From Myxococcales bacterium (GTDB lineage Bacteria; Myxococcota; Polyangia; Fen-1088): a stretch of 5,154 bases of DNA. The stretch spans positions 1-5,154 of the forward strand of contig PMLH01000237.1 of NCBI GenBank assembly GCA_003159055.1, given 5' to 3'. Shown in pieces: positions 1 to 5,154 of the stretch. Each line of letters begins with the position of its first letter. The first letter of the stretch is position 1. The position numbers and the translations under genes were made by a program. The notes under the pieces were generated by a model. It ran no database searches and was not told where the DNA came from. It was given only the letters and a program-made list of their open reading frames with translations.

Positions 1-534
1 CACCATGTCCTTGATGTTGGCCACCTCGGTGGGCGTGAGTTGGCTGGGGCTGGTTCTTGGGCACGAGGAGCGATCGTCCAAACCGCAAACCGCCGTGGAT
101 GCCCGGTTCCACCGGTGGTATCGGCCGGGCTGGAGATGCACGATCCGCAAGATCACGGCCAGGGGAAGGAATGGTGTTGCACTGGCGATAGCGCGCAGAA
201 TTCCGGCCTTGGCGCTGCCTTCGGGGAGCCGTTCGCCAGCGAGGGTAAATCCTGAAGCCCGAAGCAGCGCATGAAGAACTCGGACCACAGCCGCGAGGAT
301 GCGCTTCTGCTGTTCAAGCTTTGCGACGGCCGCGACCAACTGCTGGCGGTCGTGAGTCATCGGCTCGATGGTAACGACGGGTCGCGAACCGCGCCGTCGC
401 CACGTCGCAACGGTGGAGCGCGGGATGGCCACGTGCTTGGGCAGGCATCTGGTACCGGACCTGACGACTTGGTCGCGAAGACGGTGGTCGTACGTGCAGC
501 GGGTCCGTGGCGTCGCCGTGGCGATGTCTATCAT
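1..534 (-). CDS. Integrase-core transposase, N-terminal part (runs off the left edge)
   Basis: An uninterrupted minus-strand frame runs from ATG at 534 to base 1 (178 codons, no stop), so the gene is cut by the window edge. The protein begins MIDIATATPRTRCTYDHRLR. Residues 17-47 form a helix-turn-helix ending in IPRSTVATWRRRG. Residues 60-93 look like a short helical, coiled-coil-like linker. Residues 102-145 (ERLPEGSAKAGILRAI, then PGRYHRW) resemble a second DNA-binding segment. The stretch CGLDDRSSCPRTSPSQLT (150-167) is characteristic, from memory, of integrase-core (IS3/IS481-like) transposases common in myxobacteria. The catalytic DDE domain would lie beyond the window. An in-frame TAG at 562-564 limits the upstream extent; GTG at 535-537 is an alternative start. 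The visible part looks intact. The exact IS family is uncertain. Confidence 0.82.
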   Translation of the reverse strand, partial: MIDIATATPRTRCTYDHRLRDQVVRSGTRCLPKHVAIPRSTVATWRRRGSRPVVTIEPMTHDRQQLVAAVAKLEQQKRILAAVVRVLHALLRASGFTLAGERLPEGSAKAGILRAIASATPFLPLAVILRIVHLQPGRYHRWNRASTAVCGLDDRSSCPRTSPSQLTPTEVANIKDMV

Positions 535-672
535 CACGAAAGCATCACCAGCCTTGGCTCGCTAGCAAAAGACTCAACGATATTGGAGCCGTCGAAGTTG
601 CGTACACGAAAGTGCGGAATGTCCCCGCACACAGCTGGCCATGATGGGCGCCGGGGCCTCGCCGGGCTGTCC

Positions 673-1347
673 CTACGAGCATCGCAGTCCGCACCCGCGC
701 TGCACGGCCGGGTGTCGGGCAGTCCACGCCCAGCGCGGGGCGTAGTTGGGCGTGTCGCTCTCGGTGCCCGACGACCAGGCCATGTCGACCTCTCCCGGCC
801 GCCAATCCATGTGGACAAAGTTCTCATGCAGATAGTAGCCCACACCCACCTCATGGTGGTTCTGCCAGACGAAATCACGCAGCTCCGACGTCCTTGTCCC
901 TTCGACCCGCAAATCGATGGCGTGGCCGGTGAAGTGCTTCGAATGAAGTGCGCCAAATGGAGGAGCGCGGAAGGCCGACACGATCTCAATCATTCGTCCA
1001 GGCCACTGCTGCGCCACCGACACCAGCAGCACCAGCACCCCGGGCGAAAGTGGATGCTCACGTCCGGTGCGGCGGCAGCGCAAGAAATGCTTCAACGCGG
1101 TTTCTGTGGCAGCGTCGACGTGACCGTCCTTGAAGATGGTGAAGGTGCTCGCCTCCGAGCTATTGACGCTTCGCATTGACAAAGTCACGGACGGGTCGGG
1201 CAGCGGGGTCACGATGATGGGCGAGGGCCTGGCTGGAGCCGGAGCCGCGGCGTGCTCGCCCGTGTGGCGGTCTTGCCAGACAGCGAAGGCCAACGCCGCC
1301 GCGACGGAAAGGGCCATAGCGCGCAAGGCCAACGTGCGAGACTCCAT
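673..1347 (-). CDS. DUF882 / peptidase M15-like peptidoglycan endopeptidase (MepK-like), exported
   Basis: A 224-residue protein. Residues 1-8 are polar, then residues 9-24 (RAMALSVAAALAFAVW) form a hydrophobic segment that could be a signal peptide (AFA at 20-22 is a possible cleavage site) or a membrane anchor. An Ala/Pro-rich linker follows to about residue 50. The DUF882/M15 domain covers about 55-185. It shows VSAFRAPPFGALHSKHFTGHAIDLR, split as SAFRAP (124-129), then HFTGHAID with H138 and D145, and later GVGYY (168-172) and FVHMD with H179. The His-x6-Asp pair plus the C-terminal His is the zinc site of the LAS/M15 superfamily. Known relatives such as E. coli MepK cut peptide cross-links in periplasmic peptidoglycan; the exact bond cannot be told here. 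The tail (186-224) ends RGCGLRCS, with two cysteines. A GAGGG lies only one base before the ATG, so the start is not certain; Met11 (1317) would keep the hydrophobic segment. Divergent from the activator at 1511. Confidence 0.88.
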   Translation of the reverse strand: MESRTLALRAMALSVAAALAFAVWQDRHTGEHAAAPAPARPSPIIVTPLPDPSVTLSMRSVNSSEASTFTIFKDGHVDAATETALKHFLRCRRTGREHPLSPGVLVLLVSVAQQWPGRMIEIVSAFRAPPFGALHSKHFTGHAIDLRVEGTRTSELRDFVWQNHHEVGVGYYLHENFVHMDWRPGEVDMAWSSGTESDTPNYAPRWAWTARHPAVQRGCGLRCS

Positions 1348-1446
1348 GCCCTCGGGTTATTCAAGCCTCGTGCCGCGCCGAGGACACGGGCCAAACAGGG
1401 CAGAACCCAGTTTTCCGGCCAGGTTGCAGCCGCTGCTGTTCAGGTC

Positions 1447-1486
1447 GACCCTCCGAATTCCGGAGGGTCTCTGGAATCCGGAGAGT
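1447..1486. promoter_or_regulatory. Inverted-repeat cluster in the divergent intergenic region (candidate operator)
   Basis: GACCCTCCG (1447-1455) and CGGAGGGTC (1461-1469) are perfect 9-bp inverted arms around a 5-base spacer AATTC. Immediately after, CTCTGG (1469-1474) and CCGGAG (1478-1483) form a second inverted repeat with one mismatch and a 3-base spacer. Seen as direct repeats, ATTCCGGAGGGT (1457-1468) and AATCCGGAGAGT (1475-1486) match at 10 of 12 positions, 18 bp apart. The cluster ends 24 bases before the activator ATG and lies about 100 bases upstream of the divergent peptidase start. Activators with a C-terminal Fis-type HTH bind such dyads as dimers, so an autoregulatory or shared operator is plausible. 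A hairpin in a 5' leader is the alternative. No clear -24/-12 promoter was found beside it. Confidence 0.45.
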
Positions 1487-1510
1487 GCGAAGTGTAGGCT
1501 TGTGGGACAA

Positions 1511-2890
1511 ATGAGTGGCACCGATCCGCGTGAGAAGACGCTGATCCTGAAAGCGGACTCCATGGCGCGCGACGCTGTGGCCTGGTTGGTGGTCGATGTG
1601 GCGGGGCAGCCGAGCCGCTGGATCGAGATTGGCGACGAGCCGCTGGTCGTGGGCGCTGGCGACGGAGTTGCGATCGCCCTCGGCGATCCCCACGTGTCGA
1701 ACCGCCACGCCGAGCTCTTCCGCACCCCGGCTGGGATAGTCCTGAGGGATCTCGGCAGTAGCAACGGGACCCGGATTGCCAACATCGCCATCAAGGAGGT
1801 GGTGCTGTCCAGCGGAACCGAGATCACGGTCGGGACGACCAAGCTTCGCTTCGAGACGGGGACTGCGCTCGGCAAGCTCGACCGGCTGGCGAACGAGCCG
1901 GTCCGGGACGACGAGCTGGCCGGCGTGCCGGCGTGCTTCGGCCATGCGGTCGGGTCTTCCGCGGCCATGCGTCGGATCTTTGCCCTGCTCGGGCGCATCG
2001 CCCCGACCGACCTGACCATCACCTTGACCGGCGAGACCGGCACCGGCAAGGAGGTGATGGCCCGGGCCGTCCACGACGTCGGTCCCCGGGCCAGCGGCCC
2101 GTTCGTGGTGTTCGACTGCGCAGCAGCGCCGCCTTCCCTGATCGAAAGCGAGCTGTTCGGGCATCAGAAGGGCGCCTTCACCAGCGCGGTGGCCGCGCGC
2201 GCTGGCGTGTTCGAACGGGCCCACCGCGGAACCCTGTTCATTGACGAGATTGGCGAGCTGCCCCTGGACCTACAGCCCAAGTTGTTGCGGGCGCTGGAGC
2301 AGCGCCAGGTGCAGCGGGTTGGCGGCGGCACGGTGTCGTTCGACGTTCGCATTGTCGCAGCCACCAATCGGAACCTGAGCAGTCAGGTCCAGGCGGGCGC
2401 GTTTCGCCAGGATCTGTACTTTCGACTGTCGACCGCGATCCTGCAGTTGCCGCCTCTACGCGACCACCTGGAGGATCTGCCGGAGTTGATCGCCCTGTTC
2501 ATGGCCCAGATGGGAAGGGAGTTGACCCTGTCACCGCCGGCCTTGGCGTTGCTGCGCGCCCACGACTGGCCGGGTAACGTGCGCGAGCTGAGGAATGTCA
2601 TCAAAGCAGCAGCCGCGCTGGCCAGGGGGCCCGAATTGGGCGTCAAGGACCTGGTCTTCTTCCAGCCACGCCACGAAGCCCGCGCGGTCCCGCCCCTGGT
2701 CGTCGGCCCCATGTCCAGCGGCACCAGCGCTCCGCAGTCGTTGCAGGAGCACGAAAAGGCGGCTATCCAGCAGGCGCTGCAGGCCCATGGCGGAAACCGG
2801 ACCCGCGCCGCGCGCTCTCTTGGCATCGCCATCTCGACTCTCTATACGAAGATCAAGAAGTACTGTCTGGGCAACGACGACGCCGGTTGA
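1511..2890 (+). CDS. FHA domain-containing sigma54-dependent transcriptional activator
   Basis: A 459-residue bacterial enhancer-binding protein with three domains. The FHA domain (about 35-115) has DPHVSNRH (S63, H66) and GSSNGT (N85, G86). The AAA+ domain (about 143-380) has Walker A GETGTGKE (174-181), the sigma54-contact loop as GAFTSA (221-226), Walker B TLFIDE (241-246), ATNRN (284-288), FRQDLYFRL with R299 and R305, and WPGNVREL (353-360). A C-terminal Fis-type HTH (about 426-452) reads GGNRTRAARSLGIAISTLYT. Family members read a phosphothreonine partner or kinase signal through FHA, then use ATP hydrolysis to open sigma54-RNA polymerase promoters. The usual FHA arginine after the first glycine is Ala49 here. 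The frame stays open back to 1130, but that stretch is antisense to the peptidase gene and shows no conserved domain, so ATG 1511 (with GGGA three bases upstream) is preferred; ATG 1562 is possible. The partner kinase and target genes are not in the window. Confidence 0.95.
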   Translation: MSGTDPREKTLILKADSMARDAVAWLVVDVAGQPSRWIEIGDEPLVVGAGDGVAIALGDPHVSNRHAELFRTPAGIVLRDLGSSNGTRIANIAIKEVVLSSGTEITVGTTKLRFETGTALGKLDRLANEPVRDDELAGVPACFGHAVGSSAAMRRIFALLGRIAPTDLTITLTGETGTGKEVMARAVHDVGPRASGPFVVFDCAAAPPSLIESELFGHQKGAFTSAVAARAGVFERAHRGTLFIDEIGELPLDLQPKLLRALEQRQVQRVGGGTVSFDVRIVAATNRNLSSQVQAGAFRQDLYFRLSTAILQLPPLRDHLEDLPELIALFMAQMGRELTLSPPALALLRAHDWPGNVRELRNVIKAAAALARGPELGVKDLVFFQPRHEARAVPPLVVGPMSSGTSAPQSLQEHEKAAIQQALQAHGGNRTRAARSLGIAISTLYTKIKKYCLGNDDAG

Positions 2891-3144
2891 CGCCCACAAT
2901 CTGGGCTCAACATTGCTGCGAACGAAGACTCATGAGAGCTTCCCCCTCGAATTGTTCATCCGACTTTGTTTGAAAAGGCGCAGGTACTACGCAATTCACC
3001 GACTCTTCCCGGCGGTCGAGGTAGGCGCGGACGCGATCACGGCGGCGGCCTGCGACCATGCTACTGGTCTTCTCCCCGTCCGGTACCCAGCTGTGTGCGC
3101 AGACCTTTCGCAGAAAAGCGTACGCAACAGCGTCAGCGCTGAAA
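2891..3144. other. Intergenic stretch with no convincing gene
   Basis: This lies between the stop of the activator and the stop of the transposase remnant, which converge on it. The frames that cross it have no recognisable motif. A 5-bp dyad, GCCCA (2892-2896) and TGGGC (2902-2906), sits just after the activator stop but lacks a T-run. The left end of the mobile element remnant may lie here; I could not identify a terminal inverted repeat. Confidence 0.5.
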
Positions 3145-3947
3145 TCATGGAGGAATTGGCGATTCGGGAAGGCTGGCTTGCTGACCGCTGCACCGGTCGC
3201 AAGTCATCGCGCGATTCGCTGCAAGACGCTCCGTCCGCGCCTTGCTCCGGGCCGCCACCAATTGCGCCGGCGGGTCGACAGCGGTGCCGAAGTACATTTC
3301 ATCCGGGGTCTGGCCAGAGAATGCCGAATGTGGCACCTGGGTGTTGTGCTCTTCAATGAAAAAGGCCACGAGAGCGCGAAGTCGCTCTATCGACTCGAGC
3401 GAGTTGACGGCGCGATGTGAAGGCCCGCGCGGGCGAGGAAGTCGGCGATGCGACGTCGGCCCATCACGGGAAAGAGCCTCTTGAGCTTGGTGACCATCGC
3501 GGCGACGAAGTCGGGAAACTTGTTGACTGGTACGGTGTCTTTCACGAGTGCCCCGGGCCAATCCTCCTCGATCCGGCCGTTCCAGGTAGCGACCGTGTCG
3601 TCGGTGACCAGGAAGCGACGGCCGGCCTGGGCCTTGGACCAGCCACGGGCGGCCATGAGCTGCAGGATGGCCATGCGCTCGCGGGGCGGGTAGTGGGGAC
3701 GTCGGTGCGGAACCAATGCGGCCATGCGGGCGTCCTTGATCCGGATTTCCTCGCCCAGCATGGCGACTTCGCTGTTGAGTTGATCGCGCTCGGCAGCGAG
3801 GTGCACGCGGAGGATCGGGCTATTGGCGGCCCAACCTCGCACATGGGTGAGCGCAAAGTGGGCGAGGGAAATGACGTGGAGCGTGGCGGCTTTGGCGTGC
3901 TTCGGCCAGGAAGCGGGCAACGGGACGGAGAAGGTGGGGGTGCGCAT
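3145..3947 (-). pseudogene. Integrase-core transposase remnant, DDE core deleted and frame shifted
   Basis: Two parts of one transposase lie in different minus-strand frames. The first, from ATG 3947 to about 3403, starts MRTPTFSVPLPASWPKHAKA. It includes an acidic coiled-coil-like stretch (LAAERDQLNSEVAMLGEEIR), the motif HRRPHYPPRERMAILQL, a helix-turn-helix GWSKAQAGRRFLVTDDTVATW, and VMGRRRIADFLARAGLHIAPST, then reaches a stop after TRSSR. The second, from about 3411 to the stop at 3145, reads AVNSLESIERLRALVAFF, then EEHNTQVPHSAFSGQTPDEM and ANRAMTCDRC. That is the usual C-terminal tail of integrase-core transposases. The rve/DDE catalytic domain expected between them, roughly 100-150 residues by my estimate from the family, is absent, so the product cannot catalyse transposition. 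It belongs to a different subtype from the transposase at the left edge. ATG 3947 was chosen over the upstream TTG at 3995 because the family-like sequence begins there. Confidence 0.85.
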
Positions 3948-4396
3948 GGTGGAAACCGGCCGAGTGGAAAGGCTCCTCGAAGGATAACGGGGCAAGGGCG
4001 TGGACGCCCGCGACTCGGTCGGCTATGGCAGTGCTTGGATCCCATGGGGAAGGGAAACAGAGCTACAACGCTCGATTTCGCGGCAGGATCGAGTTTCCAT
4101 GCTGGCGGGGGACAGCCGGGAAGCACATGGCGAAATTCGGAGGACCGGTTCACCAGTCGTTGCTTGCGTCGAAGTACGACGTGTTCTGCGGGGCGGCGGT
4201 CACGACGAGCAGAAACGCAGTCTCCGCACAGGTGGTCGGCGAGGCCAGCCGGCCTGGTCGGGCGGTGTCTTCCATCGAGCGAAAGCGGAGGCGGGGGTAA
4301 GCCCCGGCGAGACGGATCATCGAACCGCAGTCTGACACAGCTCGGCCGCCGGTTTCTCGGCCTTTCACCAAGATGTCTGCACCGATCCTGAATGAT
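3948..4396. other. Gene-poor stretch; one weak hypothetical minus-strand ORF
   Basis: About 450 bases upstream of the transposase remnant with no recognised gene. Two things can be noted. GGGCGT (3996-4001) and ACGCCC (4004-4009) form a perfect 6-bp dyad about 50 bases upstream of the transposase start. A minus-strand ORF from ATG 4452 to a stop at 4150 would encode 100 residues ending PQNTSYFDASNDW. Its 3' half has mostly G/C third positions, as a real gene here would. However, no family is recognised, its first codons overlap the operator-like repeats at 4397-4442, and other frames in the same stretch are also open. It could be a small gene, a gene fragment or chance. The longer ORFs crossing this stretch on both strands are frame shadows of the transposase. 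Confidence 0.4.
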
Positions 4397-4442
4397 GCAA
4401 ATTGCCAGCAACTCTTCCGGGCCGTTGCCCGCAACTTTCCGG
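4397..4442. promoter_or_regulatory. Duplicated palindromic motif upstream of the reductase gene (candidate operator)
   Basis: TTGCCAGCAACTCTTCCGG (4402-4420) recurs as TTGCCCGCAACTTTCCGG (4425-4442), with one substitution and one deleted base. Each copy contains the dyad TTGC-NN-GCAA; in the second copy the arms extend to GTTGC and GCAAC (4424-4435). A further GCAA (4397-4400) faces the first TTGC across one base. The copies start 23 bp apart, about two helical turns, and end 62 bases before the ATG at 4505. This is the arrangement expected for two dimeric repressor or activator sites side by side. No regulator gene adjoins it in the window, so the binding protein is unknown. Confidence 0.45.
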
Positions 4443-4504
4443 ATGGTGCCACGGCCGTGCCGATTCTTGCGGCGTTGTCGCGGGGCGCGCGCTAGGTACG
4501 TCGA

Positions 4505-5154
4505 ATGAAAGCCATGGCAGCCTTCGCGTACGGGCCGCTCGACGGCATCAAGCAAATGGACTTGCCGCTACCCACACCTGGGCGCGGCGAAGTTCGCGTT
4601 CGCGTGGTTGCGTCGGCCCTCAACCCGGCGGACTACAAGGTCTTGCTCGGGAAGATGAAGTTCCTGCACGGACGAAATCGGCCGCTCGTTGTGGGCTATG
4701 ACTTCTCTGGCACCGTGGATGCTGCTGGGCCCGACGTCGGCGAAAGGTCAGTGGGCGATGAGGTCTTCGGATTTCTACCCTACGGACCCTTCAACAAGCG
4801 TGGCGCGTTCGCGGAAGCCTTGATCGCGAAGTGCGACGAAATCGCGATGAAGCCGAAAGGCGTGTCGCACGAGGTTGCAGCCGCGTCCGCCACGACCGGT
4901 CTCACCGCGATTCAGTCCATCCGCGATCTCGGGCGGCTACCGGCCATCGGCGGGCAGGTTCTGGTGACTGGCGTCTCAGGCGGGGTGGGATCGATCGCCG
5001 TGGGCATCGCGAGGAAGTTGAATGCATCCGTGACGGCCGTGGGCTCTGGCGCTGGACTCGAGCTCGCACGGCGACTCGGCGCGGTCAAGGTCTTGGACCG
5101 CACCAAGGATGAACTGCCTGGAAACACGCAGAGTCAGCTCGATGGCCAGTTCGA
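4505..5154 (+). CDS. Zinc-independent medium-chain reductase (NADPH:quinone oxidoreductase-like), 3' end outside the window
   Basis: The first 216 residues of a medium-chain dehydrogenase/reductase, still open at the right edge; family members are usually about 310-340 residues. The GroES-like N-terminal domain shows MKAMAAFAYGP, the strand EVRVRVVASALNPADYK (29-45), GYDFSGTV (64-71) and VGDEVFGF (83-90). The Rossmann cofactor domain begins near 148 with QVLVTGVSGGVGSIA (151-165), the glycine-rich nucleotide loop, followed by ASVTAVGS. ASATTGLTAIQS (127-138) is the usual segment before it. No structural-zinc cysteine cluster is present in the part seen, which fits the quinone oxidoreductase/zeta-crystallin branch. 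These cytosolic enzymes reduce quinones or enone-type substrates with NAD(P)H; the substrate here is unknown. An in-frame TAG at 4493-4495 leaves ATG 4505 as the only upstream start; Met4 (4514) is the next candidate. The Shine-Dalgarno site is poor. Confidence 0.93.
   Translation, partial: MKAMAAFAYGPLDGIKQMDLPLPTPGRGEVRVRVVASALNPADYKVLLGKMKFLHGRNRPLVVGYDFSGTVDAAGPDVGERSVGDEVFGFLPYGPFNKRGAFAEALIAKCDEIAMKPKGVSHEVAAASATTGLTAIQSIRDLGRLPAIGGQVLVTGVSGGVGSIAVGIARKLNASVTAVGSGAGLELARRLGAVKVLDRTKDELPGNTQSQLDGQF

Noticed and set aside
271..1179. 302-residue plus-strand ORF
   Set aside because: Antisense to both the left-edge transposase and the peptidase, whose minus-strand frames carry clear family motifs.
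1473..1488. Sigma54 -24/-12 promoter (GG...GC) before the activator
   Set aside because: The spacing between GG at 1473-1474 and GC at 1487-1488 is two bases too long and the surrounding consensus is missing.
1130..1510. Upstream in-frame extension of the activator by 127 residues
   Set aside because: It is largely antisense to the N-terminus of the peptidase gene, contains no conserved domain, and would place the dyad cluster inside a coding sequence. FHA-type activators normally begin shortly before the FHA domain.
1361..2224. Long minus-strand ORF opposite the activator (and the similar one at 1357-2049)
   Set aside because: Low-complexity Arg/Gly/Pro-rich translation with no motif; it is the GC-rich antisense shadow of the FHA and AAA+ coding sequence.
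2892..2906. Hairpin GCCCA-N5-TGGGC after the activator stop as a terminator
   Set aside because: The stem is only 5 bp and no T-run follows, so it does not meet the usual pattern for an intrinsic terminator.
3417..4391. 324-residue plus-strand ORF
   Set aside because: Gly/Arg-rich antisense shadow of the transposase remnant with no recognisable domain.
3542..4555. 337-residue minus-strand ORF
   Set aside because: Its C-terminal half is the transposase read in the wrong frame (Pro/Ser/Arg-rich), while the correct frame gives recognisable transposase sequence.

Overview
The window is GC-rich accessory DNA with third codon positions mostly G or C. An FHA-domain sigma54 activator with a GAFTSA loop, together with two integrase-core transposases of a type common in large myxobacterial genomes, suggests Myxococcota (Polyangia-like). 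That assignment rests on protein character alone and is an inference.

Layout from left to right. Positions 1-534 (minus) hold the N-terminal 178 residues of a transposase that runs off the left edge. Positions 673-1347 (minus) hold a small exported M15/DUF882 (MepK-like) peptidoglycan peptidase with all three metal ligands visible. A 163-base divergent intergenic region follows, carrying a perfect 9-bp inverted repeat and a related imperfect one. Positions 1511-2890 (plus) hold a complete FHA-AAA+-Fis sigma54-dependent activator. Positions 2891-3144 show nothing convincing. Positions 3145-3947 (minus) hold a dead transposase: its N-terminal DNA-binding part and its C-terminal tail are both recognisable, but the DDE core between them is gone and the tail is in another frame. 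Positions 3948-4504 are gene-poor, but end in a duplicated palindromic motif just upstream of a medium-chain reductase gene (4505 to the right edge, plus).

How the genes fit together: the activator and the peptidase are divergently transcribed and share the region with the inverted repeats, so autoregulation and/or control of a cell-wall enzyme by the activator is a reasonable hypothesis. The reductase appears to be an independent unit, possibly controlled through the repeated TTGC-NN-GCAA boxes. The transposase genes on either side mark the region as remodelled by mobile DNA. I see no RNA gene, CRISPR array or clearly new multi-gene system. The most interesting points are the two operator-like repeat clusters, the non-canonical FHA and GAFTGA residues of the activator, and the readable deletion junction in the transposase.
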